Part shown: positions 38,266 through 51,700 of the stretch, one piece after another | How positions within the stretch are numbered: the stretch's first letter is position 1 | How the letters are laid out: every line of letters begins with the position of its first letter | Assembly (NCBI RefSeq): GCF_028476545.1 | Contig: NW_026733191.1 | Coordinates: forward strand, 51,001 to 115,000 | From: Physella acuta | Taxonomy: Eukaryota > Mollusca > Gastropoda > Physidae | Reading direction: 5' to 3' | Length of the DNA: 64,000 nt | The notes under the pieces: model-generated | What the model was told of the DNA's origin: nothing | Databases searched by the model: none | The model's input: only the letters and a program-made list of their open reading frames with translations | Program-made: the position numbers and the translations under genes

Positions 38266-39957
38266 TACACATATATATAAAATTTTAAACAAATTTTGGT
38301 TTTATGACATTCAGAGCTTTGCAGTTAAGCGCTACAAAAGCATATCTTTGCCAGCAGCTAATCATAACGCTGCAACTATTGTGGGGATTTACTGTAACCC
38401 CCTGCCTTAGCCAATGCCTATGCCAGAGGTGGGAATGAGTCTACAAAGAAACAAATTAGGCTAAATTAAGACAAACTCACAGAGAAAAAAAAATATATCA
38501 GGAAAGATTATAAATCCTTCATTTGTACATCTACCATAACAGACATGACAATACAGTAGTAGCTGTAGGCTATGGGAAAATCACCAAACCTGATAAATTT
38601 ATTTTACAAGGCATTTTCTTGACAATACCAGATTTTTGTATGTATATGAAAGAATTATGTGGCACTTTGAATTCAGGCACATGATGATTTCTTAAATATA
38701 TAAAATACTTTATTGTTTATATCTTTCTTAAAGAGTACTAGAATAAATACAATAATTTGTTATTATTGGTTTGTTTTATAGCTTATCATACACATGGTGT
38801 GAAACACATAAAAGAAGAGGAATCATTCATTTATCTAAAGAACGTGTTATTACATGTTACTACTTTTTAAAATATTTTGAAAATTTTAACAAAAGGCACA
38901 ATTTTTTAGAAATATATTAATGTAAACTTATTACACAAGTTTTGAACATTTCAGTGTTATGAATCTTAAATACCTATCACATAAACTCTGATACATTACT
39001 GAGAAGACAATTTTCAAAATGAAGAATATTGGAATAATTTGGTCGAGGCTAGAACAATGTGTTTTATCTGTATGTTGGAATGTAAGCTAAATAACAAATT
39101 TACTCATGGTTGAAAATCAATTCAAAGATAAGTTACTAAGAACATTTTAAAGTATTTTGTCAATATTAAATGTTGGCTTTAAGTTGCACTAAATATGTTT
39201 AAATATTTATTTTTCTAGTTGGGCAACTATTAAAAAAAGCATTATTTATACCATTTTTAATCTATGTAAAAAATAATATAAAAATCTGGTAATTTAATTT
39301 ACAAGTAGTCAACCACATTTTAAGAACTAAATACTAATAAAGCTATATTTGAATTTATTTTTAAATAGTAAAGTGAATTCTTTTTCCAAGCACAGATAGA
39401 ATAGTAAAAGATATAAATATTTCTTGTTAAAAGCTAAAGATGAAATGTAACAGACCAAAAATAAAGCATATATTTTGGAATGCAAACATTATAAAATGTC
39501 TCTTTCCAGATTTATATAGATTACAGAGCCAAAAATTAAGCACCATGATATACAACATTGCTGTTTTTAAAAGATAAACAGATTATTGTACATTAACAGA
39601 CCATGAAACTAAATCTGAGACTGAAAACTGTAAATAATTTGCTAAATCTGGACATTAATTTTTTTTTGGTTGCTGACACAAACAAATCCCACTTAATGTT
39701 AACAAGCATACTGGTATTTGATATAAATAACCTAATTTTTTATGTTTAAACTTATATTTGAAAACAGAACTATCTGTAGTTCACTCACTTGCAGTACTGA
39801 TTTACTAAATTATTTCTTTTTAAATAAATGATTCAAGTACAAAATGTGTACTTCACATATATTAAAACACATGAATGTAAATACATTTGAAGTGTAAGGA
39901 AAATATAACAGTATCACCATGAGACCAACAATAAATAACAAAACAGCACGGCAAATA

Positions 39958-42593
39958 TCACAATGGCCAAGGGAGATCATTAAAGTCCACTGGGCCCCCC
40001 AGCCCTGCGTCTGCTTCAAGCAAACTCATTAAAAACGCTAACGCCGCCTCGTCGTTGACGTCGTTCCCTGGGTTCTGGATGTTGTCCATGGTTTGTTCTT
40101 GCATGACGCTCTGAATGAGGGAGCCCTCGGTGGACGAGTCGTCCGAGTGGGAGTGTGTGTGGAGGAGGCTGAGGCCATTGCCAGATCTTTCAACATGGCT
40201 GACGTCAAACCAGTTGGAGGAGCCTTTGGGAGAAATTGATTGGATGAAATCACATGCTAGGGTGTGGTATAATATTACAATAAATACTCAAATTATTTGG
40301 ATAAAAATCAGATACTGGTATGTGGTACATAATTAAAAAAAAAATAATGTGTATTTCATGTTGGTAAAAATCACTTGCTGCTAAGTGGTTTATTATTAAA
40401 AAAAATAAAGTGAAATTTATTTGGGTAAATTTAATTTTCCGTTATATATGATATGTTATTAAATTGTTAAAATGTTTAACTAAAATAATATACAAAATTT
40501 TAATGACAATGTCGTTTTAAAAAATTTACTTTTTAAACAAAATTCCTAAAAGCAATTCTAATGCAGAACATAAAATTATAAATATATCTTAAATTTATGA
40601 TGTAGGTTTTGCATATATGAATAAATTACATGTATTTTCAATTGTCACAAAAAACAAGACTAAAAGCTAAACTCCGATTACTGAAAAGTATTCTAGACAA
40701 TAAAGGGTTAAATCAGGTTTTTAATAAATAAAAATGTCATTAAACACTGATGTTTTATTTGTTTTGTTTTATTATTATTTTGAACTAATAATGTACTAGC
40801 ATTTTATTTAAACAACTTTTAAATATACAGGCATTGAAGTGAATGAAAAATTGCTCATATAGAAATTCTAACAGAAAATGTATTTTATACTAGATAATAT
40901 TATAGGCTCACACCTGAAATAATATTATGCAGCTTTTTCCCTATTAATCTGCATAAATAAATACCCTAGATGCTATATAGGTCTATTGTATAAAGAATTT
41001 ATATATATTGTAAACAGAAAGAAAACTAGACACACAGAACAGTAACTAGACCATAAAGGGTTAAATCAGCTCACCTGAAGGGATATGAGTACTGTGATTG
41101 TTGTTGTTATTGTTGTTATTGTTACTGATGATGTTGTTCATGTTACTGTTAAACTGGGACGACAGCGAAGAGTTGGTATTGGTTGGCGCGGAGGTAGGAG
41201 GTCGGAGTGTGAAGTTGTTGGGGACCATAGGGGGTAAAAAATGGGGTGGGTTGTTGGCTTGGGTGAGGTTACTGCTGTCTGCATGGGCTGACGGAGTTTT
41301 GCTGGTGAAGAGAAAGACGTGTTTAATATTCAACACCAAAAAAAGGAAATTTTTTTATTACAGTTATTCCTCAGCAATAGGGAGCTGATGGGGGCAGAGT
41401 GGCGTAACAGTAGAGCTAGACTGCGAAACCCGGAATGTTTGAATTCGGATTCAAATCACTAGAACGATCCTGAGTACACTCAGCTCACGTTAGTGAAACC
41501 TGGGCATAGTGCTGACCACATTATCCTCCTGTATGCCAAGGTTGTTGAAATAGATGAACTCTACTTTATCTGCCCTGTGTGTCTTGGGCAAAATTGGGAA
41601 AAGATGATGATGAGTAAGGTACTGATATTGGGCTATACAGTGCATGGCCTGAAATTTACGAGTTTGATTAAGGACTCCAATTTGTAGGACATGCTTGAGT
41701 CCACTTAGCTCTGATGAGTATCTGGCTCACAGATAAATTTACACTACTTTATCTGCCTGATTGATCAGCAGGACAATCTTCTGCAGCTTTTTCCTCTAAA
41801 TACCTGATGACTATAATAGATGTAGACTCGTCAAATTTTAATTTATTTTTAACCTAAAAGTCAATTTTATTTATTTTACTAAGCAGGATATTTTTTTTAA
41901 GCTGGTTAAATATTCAAACTAATCTTCTTCTTCGTTCTTAATTATAGTGTTGGAAGGGATCCCCTCCAACGCAATTAAGTGTACATGTCAACTGATTATG
42001 CGCCATTGAGGCCATTGACTCCAATTTCAGCCTGCATTTCTTTTTGTATTTGCTTCTATAGCCTTTGTTCAACCAAGAACAAACTACAAGGCAGCAGTTG
42101 TTTGATTTTGGAGTTGTCTCTCCTAGAGTGGCTATCCCCAGCTAACGAGCCTCATCTGTCCGAGGGTTCAAACTCGAGACTTTTCAGTTTAGCAACCATG
42201 AGCTTTACCCACTTGACCACGCCGACCCCTGTATCAAACTAATGATTAGACAGTTGTGTTACTCACTTGAGCTGTTCCATGCACTCATCAGCAATCTGTT
42301 TACCTATCCTTCCAGCACCTGCTAAAGTCCCACCCAATATGCCGGGGATATTTGGTATGGTTGATTTAGAGCTAGACGCAAGCTCAGCTGAAATAAAAAT
42401 TCACATTCAATATCAGGTTATAGTTTTTATTTTTAAATTATTAACTGTTAAACTAATAAAAATGAAACAAATAATGCAATATTTAAAGTTTTATGAAATG
42501 AAAGGGCCAAGACCTAAAGAGATAAGTAGGGTGACCACTTGCCCCCAGTAATAAATGTGTAACTTAACTTGTTTATATTTTATTTAATCTCTT

Positions 42594-42689
<96 letters not shown>

Positions 42690-45600
42690 TGTAAAAACAT
42701 TTATTGTTTGGAATCCTCATTAAGGTTTTTGAAAATTTATTTTAGTCTAATTAAAAACAGCATCCGAAAATGAAGAGTGAGAAAAAAGTTTTGCAGTATA
42801 AAAAAGATGTAGCAATGGATGAAGTTTTATGAAGTGTCATTATAATTGAATATGCTAGAACTTGTTTCTATAGTTTTATAGTTTTACAAACATTTTAATT
42901 AAAATAACTCCCAAGAATTTTTGTTTTTCATTAAGATATATTGAAAGGATACAAGAATAGAACTAAATTAAAATTGAATTTATTAAGGAGGGAAAATAGC
43001 TTTTTGAAAAACAAAATATAATGCATAAAAAAATAACTCAAAACTAACTATATAAAGTCAGTAAGCAATATTTCCAACACACAAAAATTCTTTCAGTTTC
43101 ACTACAGCTAAAGAACAAAAATATAACCCTTAGAGGTAATTACACCACAGCATTATAATTACAAGTAGCTGACCTAACACATTACAAGGGAGTGAACTGT
43201 TACAAGCAACCTGACATTACTAAGGACAGGCAGATTAATAAACAGAACCCTAGGGGAAATCACTCTGTAAGGGGATATAACTCTTGACTAAATGTCAAGA
43301 CCAGGCCAAATCTATACATTTAAAAAAAATACTTTGAAAAAATTAGTTTAACATTGATAACATTATCCTGAAATTTCTACACCAGGTATTAGATGGATAA
43401 AGATAGAACTAATATTTGACCAACTAAGTTGACTGTTATTTTAACTTGATCAAGAAACTACTGATTTTAACAGTGATGATAAACAAGTGGAATTTGGCTA
43501 GGAAATATTGCTTTTTAACAATTAAACAAGTTTAAATGTATAGTACAAGATATTATAATATTGCATGCATCTCATAACCATATGTAACAAATGCTTGTGC
43601 TATGTTCAATTTCTATAGATGTAAATACTAGTATAAAACTTTAATTTAAAGAAAATCAGAACAAAATATATATAAGTGAAAGTATTGACAAGTAAAAATA
43701 TTTTAGTAAAAAGTGGTACCTTTGAAGAGTGTAAATAATTTTAGTCTACCAATATTGTAAAAAACCACAAACATCCTTTTCGAAATAAATCAACAATACC
43801 CTGTACTAATATGCTATATAAAAATATACTCAAATTTATAAAGGGTGTAAAGAAAATTATAAGTAAAGATGTAATTAGATTTAAAGTAGGCCTGCAATAT
43901 TAATAATCAAAGTAAATGTGAATTTTTTTTGTAGGCCTACAACCCATGACTTAAGAAATCTTTCTAGATCTATTAACAAAAAAAAGAAAAACTTAAAAGG
44001 CTGAAGACATAAACAATGATAATTACAGTTGCCTCCCCTTAGTCTATGGTCAAGTCACATGACAGTGAATCATTTTTCAAGTTCAGATATTATTGGATTA
44101 CTCTCTGACATTTGGACTAAGTGCTCATTACCTCTGACAGCTGATAATTAAATATTTCCGCTTTTAGTTTAGTTTGCCCAGTAAAAGAAAACAGCTTTTA
44201 GAATGCAAATAATTTGGCTTGCACAGATTACAATAAGACGCTAATAATTACAAAAGTATAATGCAACTATTGATGAATTATAAATTAACCACCTTGTAAA
44301 CATGAGTGGTTGTTTAAATTTTGAAAATATCCCACATTAATCAATATCACTAATGCTATTTAAAAATTGAAGTTTAAAATAAGTTTATTGTCAATTCTTT
44401 TGTTTAATATTAACAGAAAAATAGCTAAACAAAAACAAATAATTTGAGAGCTAGTGGATACAAAGAAAAATTCACTCTTTAAAATTGTAATAATAAAAGC
44501 AGTTTCCTTTACAAACCTGATGGTCCATGGGGCAAGTGAAGTAGAGTTCACCTATTTCTGTGATCTCATGATATTAAGGGGTAGTTTTTAAAATATAGGG
44601 TCCTACAATCCATCATGGCCACAAATAGAAACTTACCCATCATATCCATCGCTTGAAACTCATTGCTTTCTTCAGGTAATGAAAGTGTTGCATCAAACAT
44701 CTGCCCTGAGCTGGTAACTTCCTGCATACTGGAGAGGTTAAAAATAGCTTTGTAAACAAATTATCCCCCGTGTAGGAGAGAACTCTTTTGTTTTTGTTTT
44801 TATTCTTTGTTGTTGATAAAATGTAACAAGAGACTGGTCATCAAAGACTTAGGGCAACCCAGTAAAAATTATTGTATTAGTCTGCTTGCTTTAGAAACTG
44901 TTTTTTATGTTCAACATATCAACTATAATTTAATTTGTTAAATTAGTGTAACGCTAACAATTAAAATAATGAATACTCCCCCTTGTCTGATATGTGCGCT
45001 ACATTTTTTGTTTTATGAAGAATTATATCATAATGATAAAATCAATTAGCCTGTTAATAATGTCATGATCCATTTCAATCAATAAAATATAAACTTACTG
45101 TACAACTGTGTTTGTGGATACAATATATTCAACTTCTTTTGTCCATGGATTCCGGAAACCAAAACACCGAGACTTGAGATGAATAAATTTTCCGTTTTTC
45201 AATTTGAACCTATAAACGTCTGTCTCTATCTTTTCTTTTGAAGATAAAACTGCACACACACAAAAAAAGGGAGAAATTTATTCCTGTATATTTTAAGTTT
45301 CAACTTTTTATTGCAAAGTGAATTATTTTTTGTTTACAATGAAATATATGGTTTTTAAGGAGGCCCAGAATTTTTCCAAACATTAACATAAAGTTCATTT
45401 AATCTGTTCGACACATGTAACATTTAGCTATGATATTTGTTCATTGTTTATAAACTTAAATGTGCTAATCTTTTATATTAACTTCATCTGAATATAAAAC
45501 CCTGTGAATTTAATTGTGCTAACCCTGTCAATAAACCTTACTTATATAAAAATAATTAAATCAATCAATTGAAAAATCTTCTCTATTTTAACTTAACCTA

Positions 45601-48600
45601 ATATGAACTAACTGAATTTAAATATGCTACCATCCCAATGACCTTGACCTAATATTGAATATGCTGAACCCATTGAATTTAAATATGCTACCATCCCTAT
45701 GGCAATGACCTTAGATTGAACCAATAAAATTCAAATATGCTTACCTTTTCTATGAACTTGACCTAATGTTGGAATATCATCTTGGTGGTAATACTCATAA
45801 ACAGATGTGCCTAGTAACTCTTGGGGCAGATAGCCAAGAATTACAGTTGCCCTAAAACAAAACAACATCAGAAATAAGCACCACAAGCTTTGATTACTGC
45901 ACTTTAATTTTAAAATTTTTATTTTGAGCAAATGTTGTAGATCCTCTTTCAATGTAGAAACTATTTTTTAAACAAGGGATAAAAAAAAAAATAACCAAAC
46001 TTTCAGAACTCTGCTTCTGTATAATCCTAATCAAAACCATAACTTCTAACAAAACCTCTAGTGAATTTTCAATGCTATCGATTGCTATTAGATTTTACTA
46101 TCAATCACACTTAGACCAACATAGTATTTTCAATCACACTAAATGAGTCACTCTGGGCACTTTCATGCCTTTTCTGGCCAATAAAGGCTAAATCCCTTTA
46201 TAAATTAATGTTATCAATATTTTTTGTACACTTTATGTGATAATGATTTATACTTGGGTAATTTTAGCTTATATTTTTCTATTCACACTGAATTTTTTTC
46301 TTACATCTTGAAAAATAAAAGGTTCTTTTATAACAGGTGTTTAGCTTATTAGTATTCATCTTGAAAACAGAAAAAAAAAGTTTTTAGTAAGACATCTAAT
46401 CCTCACCTTTCATCAACGTATGTAAACTTCCCATCCACATTATGCCTGGACATATACTCCAGGGACCTGACTTTTATGTGACTACTCTCCTCCGCCAGGT
46501 AGGGGTTATAGGTCGGCTGCTCTCGGCCAATGGCCACTAAACAGTTCAGAATGGAACAGTCATTATCTGCCTCGCTATCCTCATCCAGGCCAATTTTGGC
46601 CTTGCTCCAGGATTTTAGGTATCCAGTGCAATGGATCACTTTGAAATTTTTACGCTCTGTAAAATAAAATGTAAATATTTATAAACAAAGTTTGTGATGA
46701 GAGGCCTACACGCTGCAGGAACAAACTCAATTTTGTTAATTTTGTTGTTCAAATCCAGTGAATTTTTTTTTAGAATTTTTTTTATAAAAACACAGGGGAG
46801 AGGGGGATGGAAGATAAGTGGAGTGTCCATCTCATCTTTTAGCCATCACTACGTGATTGTCAATTTCAAAAATATAGCAAAGAACATATGGGGAGTATAA
46901 TCTTTTTTCCCACGTTTTCTTTAACTTGCTTTCGCGTCTGTTTGTTTGGTTCTCCAATCAAATCTTGCGATCGATATTTCGGGCACTTCCCAGTTAGCTA
47001 GCGCGCTGAAATTTTCAGGGAAGCTTTGTTTCTGATGACCATAGAATATTCAATTGTTATTATTACTAAATTGATCCATGGAAACATTTTATTGAGCATT
47101 TTAGACCGCTATATAATTGTAGTAAAAACGTGGGGAAAAGGGGACATAACCCAGTAACTGTAATTTGATGAAAACAAGGTTCGGTACTCTCCCTCTTTGC
47201 TTACTGAGTAGTGTTCACGCGGTGTATGTGTACAAACAACCGTAACAAATGGTGGCCAGAATGGGGGAGACGATATGGTCGAGTGGTTGGGCACACGATT
47301 GCTATCCCACTCGACACGGGTTCAAATCTATGTGTTCTAGTCAGTAACGTATTCACACAACGTGTTTTTTACGAGTTGTCTTTTTACGAATTGTCTTCGT
47401 TTACCCAAAAAAAAAGTGAAAAGATAAAATCGATAGCAAGATTTTAATGCAAACAAACAGACAAAGACTAAAAAGTAGAAAATAATAATCATTAAAAAAG
47501 TTTTAAAAAACCCACGTTTTCTAATTGAACTAAAAAGTAGAAAATAATTGCTATACATCACAATAATGCAAGCGATCACTCTACTATAAGCGATCAAAAA
47601 TGTGGGTCGCCGTGATTTTCTTACAGTTTCTAATACTGTTGACTCTCTACAAGCTCCCTAATAAAAGTCAATAGTATTATCTAATCAATAGTAATATAAC
47701 TTTTACTTTTTACTAATGATTATTATTCTAACTTGAATTGTGAAAAAAATATTTTTTCCACATCTCCCAAATAGATTTTTTTTTTCATTAGTAATGATAT
47801 GCGAATTTTTTAATTGCAAAATCTAGATATTTCTAAAATATTTTTAGAAAAACAACTGTAGGCTATTACTTTAAAAAAATTTTTTATCAATGCCCTTTAA
47901 ATTATTTAATACATAGAGCAGTTAGATGGAAAAAAATGACATAAAAATCACGACTGACCTGATTTCCTCTTGCGGTGGTACGTTGTCTCCATTAATTCCT
48001 TTTTAACTTTGATGGAGGCTGCTAGGTCTGCGGAGACTTTCCCAGCTGATTTCATGTGACAGAAAAATGATCTCCGTGCCCCAGAGCAAAGATGAGTGGG
48101 TTTCTGTGGGTATTCAGTTTTTACTGGAAGCATTGCTAGAAGCCAGAGCAAAATAATGATGTGTAAATAGGGTGTATAATGGTGAGGGGTTCCCAATGCC
48201 ATTTTTTATTAAAGGGTAGGATAGGCATTGATTCAGGGCCTAGTTTTGTATTTGAGACCTTAGCATTAATAATAACTAATTATAAACAAAAATTTAATAA
48301 TTTGACCACTGCTATAAATGCTATATTGGACAGAATCAAGATCAGTGTTTCTTCCAGGCATCTACCCCCCACCCTGAATGAAATAGAAAGTTATATAGGA
48401 AATATATACTTTTACCAGTGTCTCCCCCCCCCCCCCCCCCACCCCCCTGGATAGTACACTGGGAATAAATTTAATGATTCTATTCTTGTATCTCTTAAAC
48501 TGACAAACAACATGGCGGTAGAGATGCTTTACTCAAAAAGGTGCGTCTAATGGCCAACCTGGCAGAGTTTCTTCCAGGCACCTATTCGGGGGGGGGGGGG

Positions 48601-48690
48601 GGGGCCTCCCCCGAACGAGATGGAATTTATATAGTAAACATACACTTTTACTAGTGTCCGCCCCCCCCCCCCCCCGAAAAATGTTGACCG

Positions 48691-48722
<32 letters not shown>

Positions 48723-51700
48723 AGAAAAAGGTCTGGAAGAAAACACTGCAACCTGGAAGCACAGGTGCTCAGCTCTTAATTCTTTAAGACTGTCTTAAGT
48801 TAGATCTAGATTCTAGATCTAGATCTAATCTCGACATGTAGATTCTAGATTTGGAAAAAAGTCAACGAGGTCTTTCGATTTTGAGTGTTATAGAATTAGA
48901 ATATAGATTACAGATCTAGGGTTTTCTAGCAAAAAAAAGGCTAATTATTTTTTTTTAAAGAAGGCTTAGTTATAAATAATTACAACATTAGCTTAGGGCT
49001 TAGGTGAGAGGATCTGATAGGATTTTGTAACATGTAACTTTGTAGTTTGTAACGATAGGGTTGGGTTGAAATCAGATTGAATTGCGTCGTCTTATTTTAT
49101 TTTTAGGAACGCTATCTTCAAAGCCTGGATTGGCCCGCCTACATTACGGATAAGACAATTAAATCGTGGGCCGCTTTTGAAGATCGAATATTTTGATATT
49201 TGACGGCAAAGATTTGAAGGAAAAAGAACAACAAACGCGTCACTGTCAACGGGTATCAAAAATCAAAAAAACCGCCGCGCTGAATTTACGATACTGTCAG
49301 CGCTAAAAATAGAACAGGTTTCCCCCGACCTGCGCGCTGTCGCCCGCGGTGCACTAAGTAATGGAGTTATTGAAACAGAAGGAGAAGGGGAATAAAAAGA
49401 GAAGGAATATTGAATGATGGTGAAAGATAGTCTTATAACTGAGTCGCGCATAATTCCTCTCAACAGTGATAAGCTTACTGTGGGGATTTTTTTTGTGTGG
49501 AGATGAGGGTTCTTAAAGACGAGTGGGGGGGGGGGGGGGGGGGGGGGAATGATGGGGAGCAGGGAGTGGACAAAAAAAAAACGTAAGTTCTTAAAGAAAC
49601 TTTACAGTTAGGTTAGCTGTTCCTACAGCAGAGGCGTAGCGAGGGGGGGGGGACGTGGGGTGCGGATCGCACCGGGTGACACCATTTAGGGGGGTGACAC
49701 CAAGGCAAAAAATAGCAATATAGATAGAGAAAAATTGAGGGGGGGGGGGTGCAAATCAAAAGTTTGAGGGGGGGGGGTGCAAATCGAAAGTTTGAGGGGA
49801 GGGTGCAAATAAAAAAATTTGAAAGTTTGTCCCCGGGAAGGGTCGCTACGCCTCTGGGGGGGGGGGGGGGGGTGACACCATTAAGTGCCGCACCGGGTGA
49901 CACCCGACCTCGCTACGCCACTGACCTACAGTATCGTATCATTTGTTATATCAGTGTATCGACTTGCTGTAAGAAAATCAATGCTCGTTCTAACCTAAAC
50001 CTTGACGCTAACCTTGAATTGAAACCTGTTGTAGTACGATTTATCCGCGCTCGCAAAAACAGTAAGACATGATGCAAATTTCAAAAGTTTAGTTTAGAAA
50101 GGGTAACATACTAAGGTTGCCCATACGAATGTGGTGGATAATGGGACAGAAAAAGTAGTTCACATCTTACTGTGACCTAGACATATGAAGGGATAGTGTG
50201 GTCAGCACTATGCTTAGCCGCCAGAGTTTCTTCCAGGCATCTCTACCGTCCCCCATCCCTTAACGAAATTGAATTTATACAGAAAACATATACTTCTACC
50301 AGTGTGCCACCACCCAGAGAAAAAAGTCTGGATGAAACACTGTTAGCCGCCTGTGTTTTTTATAACCTGAGTTAGGTACCCATCAGAGCTGGGTGGACTC
50401 AGGGACGAGATTTCCGGGTTAAAAAGTCGTTTGCTATAACTGTCTCTCAATAAATTACGTATACTAAAGTATTTGAAATAGGGCATACAATAAAGTAAAT
50501 TGTGAGGCACGGGGGTAGAGAAAATATTTAAAACACGTGTGGTTGATTATTTAGATTAATGGTAATTCAAATCTGAAAAAAAATGACAATCGGGAATGGT
50601 TATGGAAAGGTCGAAACTAATTTCTAAGTATAATTATCCTATTTCCACATTGAGCTAATTAGCATAACAAAAGATGTTTTCAACAGACATTCTCGATCAT
50701 TCGATGCGCATTACGAAAAGCATTGTCGCCTTAAAACTTCTTCAAGAGGGCCATACTAAACATTTCCATGTTTAAAAATACCCGGCAGAAATTTCCAACA
50801 ATTTTTTTAGTCCGGGTGTACTGACTTCGAGGTACAGGCATTATATCTACCTCTATGTTCTTGCAGTCAAGCAGGACCGCTGATAATAACTGTATGTATT
50901 GTATGTGAAACAAGACCCACTTTGTTCATTTGTTAACAGTAACGTGTGGATGCCGATAATGCAGGGGCTTAGCGACACATTCCAGCGTCCGACGCGATTT
51001 ATATGAAGTTATTCACCTCGACAAAAAAAGCGCCCCATCTCACTCCCATTTTAAAAAAGTGGGGGAGGGGGGTCGCTTTTTATAGGTCAATCACCCATAA
51101 CAGTTTTTATTTTGGTGTCGCACAGTAAGTTGTTCCTTGGGATTTTAACACGAAAGGATATTAAAATTTGGTGGAAAAAAAAACACGAACGGGATGTTAG
51201 AGATAGGAAAAAAGAAACAAATGGGATAGTGGGTGAAAAAACAGGAATTCAGGGAAAATGAACGGGAATTAGGGAAAATAAAATAAAAACAATTGGGGAC
51301 AATAAAAAACAACGCAATTTTGGGAAAATAAAAAAAAAACCCATAACGGGATAAGGGGACACTGAAAAAAGAACTAACGGGATAATTGGGGAGGGGGGGG
51401 GGATAAAAGCAAGAACTGTATGTGGGTGAGGGGACAATAAAAACCAACGGAATTTTGGGAAAATAAAAAAACCATAACGGGATAAGGGGACACTGAAAAA
51501 AAACCAACGGGATAATTGGGGAGGGGGATAAAAAGCAAGAACTATATGTGAGGTCAGTAAAAAAAAAAAATGCCGGATAATTATGAAAACAAAAACTCAC
51601 TTTTTGCATCGATGAGCCGCTCTCTTGGGGTCAGGTCTGAAGACGACAGTTGTTCCTTGACCTTGCTGATGTCACGTGGGTGGAGAATGTCAAACAGGCT

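Larger units (their letters stand above)
32661..39957 (-). other. presumed long 3' UTR and flank of BMAL1 (A-rich on +)
   Basis: About 7.3 kb where A exceeds T on +, that is T-rich on the BMAL1 sense strand. TTTATT near 32689 reads AATAAA on -. Apart from a LINE fragment (35662-36369), a SINE (36866-37060) and a TA repeat (38105-38265), I see nothing but A/T-rich sequence. Confidence 0.4.

Noticed and set aside
38096-38410. Tyr/Ile-repeat frames
   Set aside because: Translation of the TA microsatellite.
47270-47345. tRNA-Ser-like gene
   Set aside because: A and B boxes are present but the acceptor stem does not pair; more likely a SINE head.
49263-49463. CpG-richer segment as an alternative BMAL1 promoter
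   Set aside because: Only a mild rise in CpG with no exon or start evidence nearby; left as unassigned intron.
51145-51609. Phe/Pro-rich 154-codon frame on -
   Set aside because: Lies across a tandem repeat; amino-acid make-up follows the repeat, with no known domain.
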